Counted from the first letter of the stretch, positions 47,405-57,372 are shown. The stretch is DNA of 64,000 nt from Planotetraspora sp. A-T 1434 (GCF_025420585.1 NZ_JAOEGB010000001.1:558001-622000); one strand, 5' to 3'. The notes: generated by a model not told the origin, from the letters alone. Program-made: numbers and translations.

Positions 47405-47440
47405 CTATTTTCTCGAGATCTGAGATATTTGGAGGGCCTC

Positions 47441-49117
47441 GTGGACCCGGAGCACAGCACTGGCGAGATCGAGGCCGGCCGCAGCCGCTGGCAGGCACGA
47501 TACGACGCCGCCTTCAAGCGCGCCCGCGAGTTCCGGACTCTTTCCGGCCTGGAGGTGGAGCCCGTCTACGGCCCGCCCTCAGACGATCCGCGATTCGAGC
47601 GGATCGGCTGGCCCGGCGAGTTCCCCTTCACCCGGGGCCTCCATCCGACCGGGTACCGGGGGCGGCCCTGGACGATCCGGCAGTTCGCCGGCTTCGGCAA
47701 CGCCCAGCAGACCAACGAGCGCTACAAGATGATCCTCGGCGCGGGCGGCGGCGGCCTTTCCGTGGCGTTCGACATGCCGACGCTCATGGGCCGTGACTCC
47801 GACGACCCCCTCGCGCTCGGCGAGGTCGGCCACTGCGGCGTCGCCATCGACTCCGCCCTCGACATGGACCTGCTGTTCGACGGCATCCCGCTCGGGGACG
47901 TCACCACGTCGATGACCATCAGCGGCCCGGCCGTACCGATCTTCTGCATGTACGTGGTGGCGGCCGAGCGGCAGGGCGTGCCGGTCGGAAAGCTCAACGG
48001 GACGCTCCAGACCGACATCTTCAAGGAGTACATCGCGCAGAAGGAGTGGCTGTTCGCCCCCGAGCCGCACCTGCGGCTGATCGGCGACCTCATGGAGTTC
48101 TGCGCCGCCGAGATCCCGGCGTACAAGCCGCTGTCGGTGTCGGGCTACCACATCCGGGAGGCCGGCTCCACCGCCGCGCAGGAGCTGGCCTTCACGCTGG
48201 CGGACGGGTTCGGCTACGTCGAGCTAGGCCTGTCGCGCGGCCTCGACGTGGACGTCTTCGCCCCCGGCCTGTCGTTCTTCTTCGACGCGCACATCGACTT
48301 CTTCGAGGAGATCGCCAAGTTCCGCGCCGCCCGGCGGATCTGGGCCCGCTGGATGCGCGACGTGTACGGCGCGCGGACCGAGAAGGCGCAGTGGCTGCGC
48401 TTCCACACCCAGACGGCCGGCGTCTCGCTGACCGCGCAGCAGCCAGACAACAACATCGTCCGCACGGCGATCGAGGCGCTGGCGGCCGTCCTCGGCGGCA
48501 CGAACTCCCTCCACACCAACGCCCTGGACGAGGTGCTCGCCCTGCCGTCGGAGAAGGCGGCCGAGATCGCTCTCAGGACTCAGCAAGTGATCATGGAGGA
48601 GACCGAGGTGGTCAACGTCGTCGACCCGCTGGGCGGCTCCTGGTATGTGGAGGCTTTGACCGATCGCCTGGAGGCCGAAGCCGAGGCCATTTTCACGAAA
48701 ATTCGGGAAATGGGGACCGGGGATATGACCTCCGGGATCCTGCGCGGCATCGAGGACGGCTGGTTCATGTCGGAGATCGCCGAGTCGGCCTTCGACTACC
48801 AGCGGAAGCTGGAGAAGGGCGACAAGCGGATCGTCGGCGTGAACTGCCACACCACGACCGTCGAGGAGCCCCTGGAAATCCTCCGCATCAGCCACGAGAT
48901 CGAGCGGGAACAGCGCCGCGTGCTCGGGGAGCGCCGTGCCGTACGAGACCAGGAGGCCGTGGACGCCGCCCTCGCGGCCCTCGCGAGCGCGTCGCGGACG
49001 GAGACCAACATGATCCCGCCCATGCTCGACGCCGTCCGCGTAGAGGCCACACTCGGCGAAATCTGCGACGTCCTCCGCACCGAATGGGGCACCTACACAG
49101 AACCCGCACGCTTCTAA
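47441..49117 (+). CDS. icmA: Acyl-CoA mutase large subunit, isobutyryl-CoA mutase type (no B12 domain)
   Basis: This 558-residue protein is the TIM-barrel substrate-binding subunit of a B12-dependent acyl-CoA mutase. It lacks the C-terminal cobalamin-binding domain, so it needs a separate small subunit, none of which is encoded here. The substrate signatures are of isobutyryl-CoA mutase rather than methylmalonyl-CoA mutase: Phe82 in TIRQFAGFGNA (Tyr in MCM) and Gln200 in EYIAQKEW (Arg in MCM). GTG 47441 has GGAGG 5 bp upstream. MeaB and the adenosyltransferase in the window support its cofactor. Related hydroxyisobutyryl- or pivalyl-type mutases cannot be fully excluded. Confidence 0.88.
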   Translation: MDPEHSTGEIEAGRSRWQARYDAAFKRAREFRTLSGLEVEPVYGPPSDDPRFERIGWPGEFPFTRGLHPTGYRGRPWTIRQFAGFGNAQQTNERYKMILGAGGGGLSVAFDMPTLMGRDSDDPLALGEVGHCGVAIDSALDMDLLFDGIPLGDVTTSMTISGPAVPIFCMYVVAAERQGVPVGKLNGTLQTDIFKEYIAQKEWLFAPEPHLRLIGDLMEFCAAEIPAYKPLSVSGYHIREAGSTAAQELAFTLADGFGYVELGLSRGLDVDVFAPGLSFFFDAHIDFFEEIAKFRAARRIWARWMRDVYGARTEKAQWLRFHTQTAGVSLTAQQPDNNIVRTAIEALAAVLGGTNSLHTNALDEVLALPSEKAAEIALRTQQVIMEETEVVNVVDPLGGSWYVEALTDRLEAEAEAIFTKIREMGTGDMTSGILRGIEDGWFMSEIAESAFDYQRKLEKGDKRIVGVNCHTTTVEEPLEILRISHEIEREQRRVLGERRAVRDQEAVDAALAALASASRTETNMIPPMLDAVRVEATLGEICDVLRTEWGTYTEPARF

Positions 49118-49125
49118 ACGCGGTG

Positions 49126-49496
49126 GTGATCACGCAAATAGGTGGTGGTGATCACGCAAGTACATGGTGGTGATCACGCAAATGGGTGGTGGTGATCATG
49201 CACAAGTTCCCCGGTCTCCGTGCTGAGCTGGAACCTTCGCGAGTGTGATCATGCAGGGGTTCCCTGTCACGGGTGCTGAGCTGCGCCTTCGTTGGGTGTG
49301 ATCATGTACAAGTTCCCCGACATGTGGTCTTACCGGGCTGCTCACCTTCAAGGATCATGCATGGCGTCCGTCGCCACGTGCGCATGATCATGGCGGTCAT
49401 CGGTGCACGTCACAGGCCAGGTGGCGGAAGCCGTGCATGATCACGCTCCAGGTTTGCGCTGCACACCGACCCTTCCGGGCAGTTGTGCATGATCAC
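49126..49496. repeat. 53-bp repeat cluster H, 10 elements (largest)
   Basis: Forward cores lie at 49127, 49149, 49171 and 49193, 22 bp apart, within a GTGGTGATCACGCAA unit. Further forward cores at 49246, 49299 and 49352 (GGATCA variant) are 53 bp apart. Reverse cores at 49385, 49438 and 49490 follow, spaced 53 and 52 bp. The units at 49193 and 49246 also share GTGCTGAGCTG in their middles. The cluster fills the 436-bp gap between the mutase and thioredoxin-like genes. Confidence 0.9.
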
Positions 49497-49553
49497 GCGG
49501 AAAGGCGCGGGGTTGGCGTGGATTGGGTCTGGGGGTACGGCAGGATTGGGGGT

Positions 49554-50468
49554 ATGGCAGCGGACTTCTCTCGACCTGGATCGCTCTACGGCGCCGTGGA
49601 CCTCGGCGCGCGCAAGCAGGCTCTGGAGGCACAGGCACGGCGCGAGGCCGCCGGGCCCGCCGGAGCCGCCTCGGACGTCATCGAGACCACCTCGGCCACC
49701 TTCAACGCCGACGTGGTCGAGCGCTCTCTGAACGTTCCCGTCATCGTCGAGGCGACGGTGCCGAGGGCCGAGCAGGTTCAGCAGTTCAGCGGCACGATGG
49801 AGAAGCTGGCCACCGAGGCCGGGGGAGCCTGGGTCCTCGCGAGGGTCGACGTCGAGGCCAACCCCGAGCTCGCCCAGGCCCTGCGCATGCGGGCCATCCC
49901 GACCGTCTACCTGGCGTTCCAGGGCCAGCTGATGCCCCTGTTCGAAGGACCGCTGCCGGAGGCTCAGCTCCGGCAGGCGCTGGCGCAGGTGTTCGAGCAA
50001 CTCGGCATCGAGCTTCTCGCCCCGCCCGAGGGGGAGGGCCCGGCGGAGCCGCCGGTGGACCCCGATCTTCTCGCCGCCGAGCAGGCCATCGAGAAGGGCG
50101 ACCTCGACGCGGCCGCCGCGGCGTACGAACGCCTGCTGGCGAGGAACCCGGGTGACGAGGACGCGAAGATCGGCCTCGCGGGGGTCGGCCTGGTCCGCCG
50201 CACGCAGGACCTGGACGAGGCCGATGTCCTGCGTCGCGCGGCCGGGGATCCGGCTGACGTCGCTCTGCAGATCCAGGCCGCCGATCTGCAGATGCTGAGC
50301 GGGGCCGTGGATGAGGCCTTCGAGCGGCTCGTCGGGGTCGTGAGGCGCACCAGCGGCGCGGACCGCGACAAGGCCAGGGTCCACCTGCTCGGGCTCTTCG
50401 ACGCGCTGCCCTCCGACGACCCGTCGGTCACCAAGGGCCGGCGCAACCTCGCCAACGCGCTCTTCTGA
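49554..50468 (+). CDS. Thioredoxin-fold/TPR protein (CnoX/YbbN-like)
   Basis: This 304-residue protein has a thioredoxin-like domain (about residues 45-150, VPVIVEATVPRAEQVQQF, ARVDVEANPELAQALRMRAIPTVYLAFQGQ) without the CXXC redox pair. A tetratricopeptide region follows (AEQAIEKGDLDAAAAAYERLLARNPGDEDAKIGLA and onward). This domain order matches YbbN/CnoX chaperone-holdase proteins, here lacking oxidoreductase cysteines. ATG 49554 lies 59 bp after the repeat array. Confidence 0.9.
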   Translation: MAADFSRPGSLYGAVDLGARKQALEAQARREAAGPAGAASDVIETTSATFNADVVERSLNVPVIVEATVPRAEQVQQFSGTMEKLATEAGGAWVLARVDVEANPELAQALRMRAIPTVYLAFQGQLMPLFEGPLPEAQLRQALAQVFEQLGIELLAPPEGEGPAEPPVDPDLLAAEQAIEKGDLDAAAAAYERLLARNPGDEDAKIGLAGVGLVRRTQDLDEADVLRRAAGDPADVALQIQAADLQMLSGAVDEAFERLVGVVRRTSGADRDKARVHLLGLFDALPSDDPSVTKGRRNLANALF

Positions 50469-50578
50469 GAACATCCCGGCCCCGCTGCTGCGGGCGTTCA
50501 TGGACATGGCCAAAAGCGATCCCTCGGCAGTCCGGCTGTTTGCCGCACGATGAGGTCCGGTAGGGGCATAAAGGGAAC

Positions 50579-51208
50579 GTGCAGGTCGTCACCATCTCCG
50601 CGACGTACGGCACGGGCGGCAGCGTCGTCGGGCCCGCGGTGGCCGAGCGGCTGGGCGTGCCGTTCCTCGACCGTGCGATCCCGAGCACGGTCGCACAGGA
50701 GCTCGGGGTCACGCTGGAGGAGGCGCTGGCCCATGACGACCGGGCCGAGAGCGGGCTCGGGCGCCTGCTGGCCGGCATGATGCGGCTGCCGACCGTGACG
50801 CTGGGCGGCGTGGACCTGTACGTCCCGGCGGGGATGCCGCTGTCGCCCGATGAGTTCTCCGCCCGGACCGAGCAGGTGATCCAGGAGCTCGCGCGCTTCC
50901 ATGGCGGCGTGATCCTCGGCAGGGCGGGGGCCATCGTGCTCGCCGACCATCCGGGAGCGCTGCACGTCCGCCTCGACGGCCCGCTGCGCCGGCGCATCCT
51001 GCAGACGGCCGCCTTCTCCGGGGTGAGCGAGCGCGAGGCGAAGAAGGTCGTCTGCGACAACGACCGCGCGCGGAGCGCCTATGTGCGGCAGTTCTACCAC
51101 GCCGACCCGGCTGACCCGGGGCTTTATCACATGGTCCTCGACAGCACGGTCATCCCGGTGTCCACGTGTGTCGATCTGATCGTGGCGGCTTCCGCCGCGC
51201 TGGGCTGA
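50579..51208 (+). CDS. Cytidylate kinase-like family protein
   Basis: This 209-residue P-loop-type protein begins MQVVTISATYGTGGSVVGPAVAERLGVPFLDR, where the usual GxxGxGKS loop is degenerate (GTGGS without a Lys). Later stretches GVILGRAGAIVLAD and HVRLDGPLRRRI match the Cytidylate_kin_2 family. Substrate and activity are unknown. The GTG start follows AAAGGGAAC. It stands alone between the TPR protein and malic enzyme genes. Confidence 0.8.
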   Translation: MQVVTISATYGTGGSVVGPAVAERLGVPFLDRAIPSTVAQELGVTLEEALAHDDRAESGLGRLLAGMMRLPTVTLGGVDLYVPAGMPLSPDEFSARTEQVIQELARFHGGVILGRAGAIVLADHPGALHVRLDGPLRRRILQTAAFSGVSEREAKKVVCDNDRARSAYVRQFYHADPADPGLYHMVLDSTVIPVSTCVDLIVAASAALG

Positions 51209-51362
51209 ATCACCCGGCTCGGGATGGCACGATGGAGTACACCCCACGGAGCCGTTGAGCCGGGTGCGACCGCGAGACGAACGACGAAGGACGAAGTCGG
51301 GAGAACGCGCAAGTCAGCACTGGGCGAGCACGGCCGGAAAGACCGCAAAGGAGCGGATTCAC

Positions 51363-52772
<1,410 letters not shown>

Positions 52773-52875
52773 TCCCCGCTACGCTGCGTGGGCAGGTTGC
52801 CCGCGCTGAGTAATATTACGGGGCGAATAGGGAGTGACGTGCACGATTGGGTGTTCCTCCCTCATGATGGGATGT

Positions 52876-53451
52876 ATGGCGGAAGCGATCTACGTCGGCG
52901 GGTTGCTCGTAGCGACGCCACTCCTTGACGACCCCAACTTCCGGCGTAGCGTCGTGCTGGTCCTTGAGCACGATGAGGACGGCGGCACTCTCGGCGTGGT
53001 TCTCAACCGCCCGAGCGAGATCGCGGTCACGCAGGTGCTGCCCTCGTGGGATCCCCTGGTCACCGGGCCCTCTGTGCTCTTCGAGGGCGGCCCGGTGCAG
53101 ACCGACAGCGCCCTTGCCCTGGCCGTGGTCCTGAGCGGCGAGGAGCCTTTGGGCTGGCGGCGGCTGCAGGGCAGGTCCGCCGTCTCCCGCCTGGGTACGG
53201 TGGACCTCGACGCGCCCCCCGAGATCCTCGCCGGGGAGATCTCGCAGATGCGGATCTTCGCGGGGTACGCCGGCTGGACGGCCGGTCAGCTGGACAACGA
53301 GCTCCAGGAGGGCGCCTGGTACGTCGTGGACTCCGAGCCGGGGGACACCTTCCACTCCGATCCGGCCACGCTCTGGCGCACGGTCCTGCGCCGCCAGCAC
53401 GGCGACCTCGCCCTCGTCGCCACCTTCCCCGACGACCCCCTGCTCAACTAG
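52876..53451 (+). CDS. YqgE/AlgH family protein
   Basis: This 191-residue UPF0301 protein has the family starts GGLLVATPLLDDPNFRRSVVLVLEHDEDG and GVVLNRPSE, then GGPVQTDSALAL and RIFAGYAGWTAGQLDNELQEGAWYVV. Its biochemical role is unknown. ATG 52876 is the start at which family similarity begins; an ATG at 52864 is possible. A repeat element begins 9 bp after its stop. Confidence 0.9.
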   Translation: MAEAIYVGGLLVATPLLDDPNFRRSVVLVLEHDEDGGTLGVVLNRPSEIAVTQVLPSWDPLVTGPSVLFEGGPVQTDSALALAVVLSGEEPLGWRRLQGRSAVSRLGTVDLDAPPEILAGEISQMRIFAGYAGWTAGQLDNELQEGAWYVVDSEPGDTFHSDPATLWRTVLRRQHGDLALVATFPDDPLLN

Positions 53452-53455
53452 GTCG

Positions 53456-53572
53456 TGCATGATCACGCACAGCGTTTTGGCAGCTGAGGGCTCCTGTCCG
53501 GGAGCTTGCGCATGATCACGCGCAGGGGGCTGGCAGCTTGGGTCCCGTGCCCGGGAATGCGTGCATGATCAC
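53456..53572. repeat. 53-bp repeat cluster I, 3 elements
   Basis: Reverse cores at 53460, 53513 and 53566 are exactly 53 bp apart. The last core supplies the stop codon of the minus-strand TetR gene (53569-53571). Read on the minus strand, two units share the extended pattern ATG-C-C-N-CCC-GG and AGCTGCCA. Confidence 0.85.
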
Positions 53573-54216
53573 GCGCAGGGGGCGTGGAGGTGGGGCACGG
53601 GATGAGGGGGATCGGCCGGCCGGTCCCAGCCTGGGCGGAAGGACTCGTCGGCGAGCGCGAGGACGTCTTCGAGGCGTTTGGCGATGAGGCTGGGATCATG
53701 CGGGCCGGGGCCGAGGCAGACCCTGCTCATGCCGGTGAAGACCGACACCACGAACTGGGGGCGCAGGTCATCGGGCTCCGTCCCCTGCCTGCGGGCCACC
53801 TCCGCGACGAGCTTCCTCTCGTTCTCCATGAGGCGGCACATCTGGCCGGCGAGCAGGGCGGGAGTCGCCTCGATCACCCGCCGAGCCTTCGTAAAACGCC
53901 TTGCCTCCTCGGGATCCTTGTCTCGTAGGATGCCGAGCATGGAGCGCATGGCCTGACTCAGCGCCGCGTGTGGAGACTCGCTCTCCGGGCGGGCCGCCAA
54001 CTCGGTCAGGAAGATCTCCTGCCCCTCCGCCGGCAGCGCGAGCGCGACCTCCTCCTTCGACGCGAAGTAGCGGAAGAACGTGCGCGGGGACACGTCCACC
54101 TCCGCCGCGATCTGGTCGATCGTCGTGGCGTCGTACCCCTGCGTGAGGAAGAGGTCGAGAGCCGCGTCGATCAGGGCGATCCGCGTCCGCACCTTCTTGC
54201 GCTCACGTAGACCCAT
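53569..54216 (-). CDS. TetR-family regulator, divergent to MFS exporter
   Basis: This 215-residue regulator has the HTH ALIDAALDLFLTQGYDATTIDQIAAEVDVSPRTFFRYFASKEEVALAL (residues 13-60), of the AcrR type. The ATG at 54216 is preferred, because GAGGAGGTGA precedes it; a start at 54243 is possible. It is divergent from a drug exporter gene, the classic arrangement for TetR control of efflux. Its stop codon lies within a TGATCA repeat element. Confidence 0.9.
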   Translation of the reverse strand: MGLRERKKVRTRIALIDAALDLFLTQGYDATTIDQIAAEVDVSPRTFFRYFASKEEVALALPAEGQEIFLTELAARPESESPHAALSQAMRSMLGILRDKDPEEARRFTKARRVIEATPALLAGQMCRLMENERKLVAEVARRQGTEPDDLRPQFVVSVFTGMSRVCLGPGPHDPSLIAKRLEDVLALADESFRPGWDRPADPPHPVPHLHAPCA

Positions 54217-54285
54217 GGCCGTCACCTCCTCGAAACTCGGCATTCACAAGCTGCCAGATGTCACCGTATGTCGGATAAAAGGATT

Positions 54286-54308
54286 TGTCATCTGTCATGA
54301 ACTGTCAT
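54286..54308. promoter_or_regulatory. Triple TGTCAT motif in TetR-MFS gap
   Basis: TGTCAT occurs at 54286, 54293 and 54303 in the 136-bp gap between divergent tetR and the exporter gene. It overlaps the likely exporter promoter and is a candidate TetR-binding zone. Confidence 0.35.
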
Positions 54309-54352
54309 AAGTTGCGACGCATTGATTGAGGCTTTTCAGAGGGGGACCACCC

Positions 54353-55918
54353 ATGGCGCAAGCCGTAGCCGTACAACCCGACGCGCATGCGGGGCGCAGC
54401 CAGGGGAATCCCTGGCTGACCTTGCTGGCCGTATCGCTCGGCGTCATCATGGTGATGCTCGACGGCACGGTCGTCGCCATCGCCAATCCGGTCATCGGCG
54501 TCGAGCTCCACGCGTCGCTGTCGGACCTCCAGTGGATCACCAGCGGTTACCTGCTCGCCCTGGCGGTCTTTCTCATCACCGCGGGCAAGCTCGGCGACCT
54601 CTTCGGCCACAAGAAGGTCTTCCTGATCGGTGTGACGGGCTTCGCCCTGACCTCGCTGGCCATCGGCCTGACGTCGTCCGTGGGGCCGCTGATCGCCTTC
54701 CGAGTGCTGCAGGGCCTGTTCGGCGCGCTGCTGCAGCCCGCCGCGCTGGCGCTGCTGCGGTCGGCCTTCCCCGGTGACAAGCTGAACATGGCGATGGGCG
54801 CGTGGGGCGGCATCATCGGCCTGTCCAGCGCGGCCGGGCCGATCATCGGAGGCCTGCTCGTCGAGAACGTGAGCTGGCAGTCGGTCTTCTTCATCAACGT
54901 GCCCGTCGGCGTGGCCGCGCTCGCGTTCGGCCTGTGGGCGCTGAAGGAGAGCAAGGCGCAGATCCTGTCCAAGGTCGACTGGCTGGGCGTTCTGCTGCTG
55001 TCGGGCGCGATGTTCTCGCTGGTGTGGGCCATCATCAAGGCGCCCGAGTGGGGCTGGGGCGACAAGGCGACGATCGGCTTCCTCATCGCGGCGGCCGTCA
55101 TCGGGGCCGTCTTCCTGTTCTGGCAGACGCGGGTCGCGGAGCCGCTGCTGCCGCTCAGCCTTTTCCGCAACGCCTCCCTGTCCATCGGCACCGTGCTGAT
55201 GATCCTCATGGCGTTCTCGATGTTCGGGGCGATGTTCTTCCTCACGTTCTTCTTCCAGGGCGTGCACGGGCTGACGCCGCTGGAGTCCGGCCTGCGGATG
55301 CTGCCCATGAGCGCAGGCATGATCGTCGCGTCGCCGATCGCCGGTGTCCTCATCGGCAAGATCGGTCCCAAGATCACCATAGCGGGCGGCATGCTGATCA
55401 CCGCTATCGCGATGTTCCTGATGTCACGGCTCGGCGTCGACGCCGCGTTCGTCGACAGCGCGATCCCGTTCGTCCTGCTGGCCTTCGGTCTCTCGCCGGT
55501 CTTCGTCGGCGCGACCGAGATCATCGTCGGCAACGCGCCCGAGGACCTCAGCGGGGTCGCGGGCGGCGTGCAGAACTCCGCCATGCAGGTCGGCGGCGCG
55601 CTCGGCACGGCCATCCTCGGCGCGGTCGTGGCCGCCAAGGTGTCGAGCGTGCTCCCCGGCTACCTCGGGCCCGCGGCGGCCACCATCCCGCCCGCGCAGT
55701 TGGAGGGGCTCAAGACGCTCGCCTCGGTCGGCATGGCGCCTCCCGGTCTCACCGGCCAGACGGCCGCTCTGATCGGCAACGCCTCACACCTGTCCTTCAT
55801 GGACGGCCTGCACCTCGGCTTCCTGGTGAGCACGGCCGTCGCCGTGATCGCCGCGATCCTGGCCCTGTTCGTCAAGGCCGGCCGCAAGACCGAGGGCGCT
55901 CCCGTCCACGTCGGCTGA
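54353..55918 (+). CDS. MFS multidrug exporter, DHA2 (14-TMS) family
   Basis: This 521-residue proton antiporter has fourteen predicted membrane segments. Motifs are LDGTVVAIANPVI (TMS1), GKLGDLFGHKKVFLIG (motif A) and GLSSAAGPIIGGLL (motif C of drug exporters). ATG 54353 has GAGGGGG upstream. The divergent TetR gene probably represses it. Substrates are not predictable. A hairpin follows at 55940-55976. Confidence 0.93.
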   Translation: MAQAVAVQPDAHAGRSQGNPWLTLLAVSLGVIMVMLDGTVVAIANPVIGVELHASLSDLQWITSGYLLALAVFLITAGKLGDLFGHKKVFLIGVTGFALTSLAIGLTSSVGPLIAFRVLQGLFGALLQPAALALLRSAFPGDKLNMAMGAWGGIIGLSSAAGPIIGGLLVENVSWQSVFFINVPVGVAALAFGLWALKESKAQILSKVDWLGVLLLSGAMFSLVWAIIKAPEWGWGDKATIGFLIAAAVIGAVFLFWQTRVAEPLLPLSLFRNASLSIGTVLMILMAFSMFGAMFFLTFFFQGVHGLTPLESGLRMLPMSAGMIVASPIAGVLIGKIGPKITIAGGMLITAIAMFLMSRLGVDAAFVDSAIPFVLLAFGLSPVFVGATEIIVGNAPEDLSGVAGGVQNSAMQVGGALGTAILGAVVAAKVSSVLPGYLGPAAATIPPAQLEGLKTLASVGMAPPGLTGQTAALIGNASHLSFMDGLHLGFLVSTAVAVIAAILALFVKAGRKTEGAPVHVG

Positions 55919-55939
55919 CGCGCCGGCACTTCGGATCTC

Positions 55940-55976
55940 GTACGGCTCTCGCCCCGGTTGTGGGCGGGAGCCGTAC
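55940..55976 (+). terminator. Hairpin terminator after MFS gene
   Basis: A 15-bp stem with one G-T pair (55940-55954 with 55962-55976) closes on a 7-base loop, 22 bp after the exporter stop codon. Its arms begin with GTACGGCTC. Confidence 0.7.
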
Positions 55977-56044
55977 CGCTGTTCGGGGGACGCGAACGGG
56001 CGGCCGTCCCGCGCGGTGAGGGTCGCTCAGTAGACTTCGTATTC

Positions 56045-56296
56045 GTGAGTAGCACGAAGATTCTTCCCGAGAGCGACGTCGCGCCGAGGCTGTCGCACGG
56101 CGACGGCGACCACGAGCGCTTCTCGCACTACGCCGACAAGAACAAGATCACGGAGAGCTACGTGACCGGCGCGCCGGTCCGGGCCCTCTGCGGCAAGGTG
56201 TGGGTGCCCAGCCGGGACCCGAAGAAGTATCCGGTGTGCCCGGAATGCAAGGAGATCTACGAGGGCCTGCCCAAGGGCGAACCCTCCGGCGACTGA
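56045..56296 (+). CDS. DUF3039 protein
   Basis: This 83-residue conserved actinobacterial protein has DGDHERFSHYADKNKITES and a Cys cluster LCGKVW...YPVCPECKEIYE that may bind zinc. The GTG at 56045 lacks a ribosome site. TAGACT about 10 bp upstream would suit a leaderless transcript. Function unknown. A 14-bp palindrome GGGGTGATCACCCC follows at 56307-56320. Confidence 0.85.
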   Translation: MSSTKILPESDVAPRLSHGDGDHERFSHYADKNKITESYVTGAPVRALCGKVWVPSRDPKKYPVCPECKEIYEGLPKGEPSGD

Positions 56297-56306
56297 GTGT
56301 CGATCC

Positions 56307-56320
56307 GGGGTGATCACCCC
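56307..56320. promoter_or_regulatory. 14-bp perfect palindrome GGGGTGATCACCCC
   Basis: This palindrome stands 11 bp after the DUF3039 gene and 48 bp before the M43 protease gene. It shares TGATCA with the 53-bp repeat family but lacks the ATGCAC head, so it is more likely an operator or short terminator. Confidence 0.4.
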
Positions 56321-56367
56321 CGAGACGGCTAACGTCAGGCTTCTGACCAGCCGTATCGGGGGAGCGA

Positions 56368-57372
56368 ATGGCCCGGTGTGCGATCACCGTCCTGCTGGCG
56401 TGCCTGTTCATGCTGGGGGGCGTCCCTGACGGAGCCCGCGCCGACTCGCGGGCCGGGGCCGGGGTCGCGGCTGGGCCCGAGTGCCCGGACGGCGGCCGGC
56501 TCTCCAGAGGGGCCCCGAGGGCCCGGCCCGGCTGGGCGGGCTCGGGCCGGCTTGCGGCGCGGCTCCCGTTCGGGCTGACGCATGCCCTGGAGCCGCGCGA
56601 GCCCCGGCCGGACGAGATGGCCCGGATGGCAGCGGATCTGCGACGGCGGCTCCGCGACACGAACGGCGTGCGCCGTGTCTCCGCCCCGGCCGTGGGGTTC
56701 ACGGTTCCGCTGTGGGTGCACGTCATCAGGGACGGCGCTCTGGGCGCGCCCGACAGCGCCGTCACGCGGCAGGTGGACGCGCTCAACGCGGCCTACGGCG
56801 GCAAGTTCGGCGGGGCCGACACCGGGGTCCGCTTCCAGCTCATGGGGATCACCCACACGGCCAACCGGGAATGGTTCCGCGACCCGCTGGGTGACGAGGC
56901 CGCCATGAAGGCGAAGCTCCACGTCGGCGGCCCGGAGACGCTGAACCTCTACATCGCCCAGCTCAGCGAGTTGGTGCTCGGCTACGCGACCTACCCGTAC
57001 TGGTACAAGGACGAGCCGGGCCTGGACGGTGTGGTGATCGACTGGCGGAGTGTTCCCGGCGGGCCGCTCCGCAACTTCGACAGAGGCTTCACGGCCGTCC
57101 ACGAGATCGGCCACTGGCTCGGCCTCATGCACACCTTCGACAACGGTTGCGCCGCCCTCGGCGACTCCGTCGAGGACACCCCCGCCGAGGCGTACCCGAC
57201 CACGGGCTGCCCGGCGAGCAAGGACAGCTGCCCCGCGCCGGGCGAGGACCCGATCCACAACTTCATGGACTACGCCCAGGACCGGTGCATGACCCAGTTC
57301 ACCGCGGGGCAGGCCGTACGGATGCGGCAGATGTGGGACGTTTACCGGCGGCCGCGTCCGTCCCTCGTCTAG
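56368..57372 (+). CDS. Secreted M43 (pappalysin/cytophagalysin-type) zinc metalloprotease
   Basis: This 334-residue exported protease has a signal peptide ending near ARA-DS (residue 25). The zinc motif is AVHEIGHWLGLMHTF (HEXXHXXGXXH) and the Met-turn region is NFMDYAQDRCMTQFT. Cys pairs flank the active site. M43 enzymes cut extracellular proteins. The ATG at 56368 follows GGGGGAGCGA. Confidence 0.93.
   Translation: MARCAITVLLACLFMLGGVPDGARADSRAGAGVAAGPECPDGGRLSRGAPRARPGWAGSGRLAARLPFGLTHALEPREPRPDEMARMAADLRRRLRDTNGVRRVSAPAVGFTVPLWVHVIRDGALGAPDSAVTRQVDALNAAYGGKFGGADTGVRFQLMGITHTANREWFRDPLGDEAAMKAKLHVGGPETLNLYIAQLSELVLGYATYPYWYKDEPGLDGVVIDWRSVPGGPLRNFDRGFTAVHEIGHWLGLMHTFDNGCAALGDSVEDTPAEAYPTTGCPASKDSCPAPGEDPIHNFMDYAQDRCMTQFTAGQAVRMRQMWDVYRRPRPSLV

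Noticed and set aside
36204-49117. Secondary-metabolite gene cluster
   Set aside because: Acyl-CoA genes, regulators and exporters are present, but no polyketide, peptide or terpene synthase is; the set matches primary metabolism in a conserved neighbourhood.
49126-49496. CRISPR array (short repeats at regular 53-bp spacing)
   Set aside because: The conserved part is only 12-19 bp, orientation flips within the array, interiors are partly alike, clusters occur at nine places and no cas gene is present.
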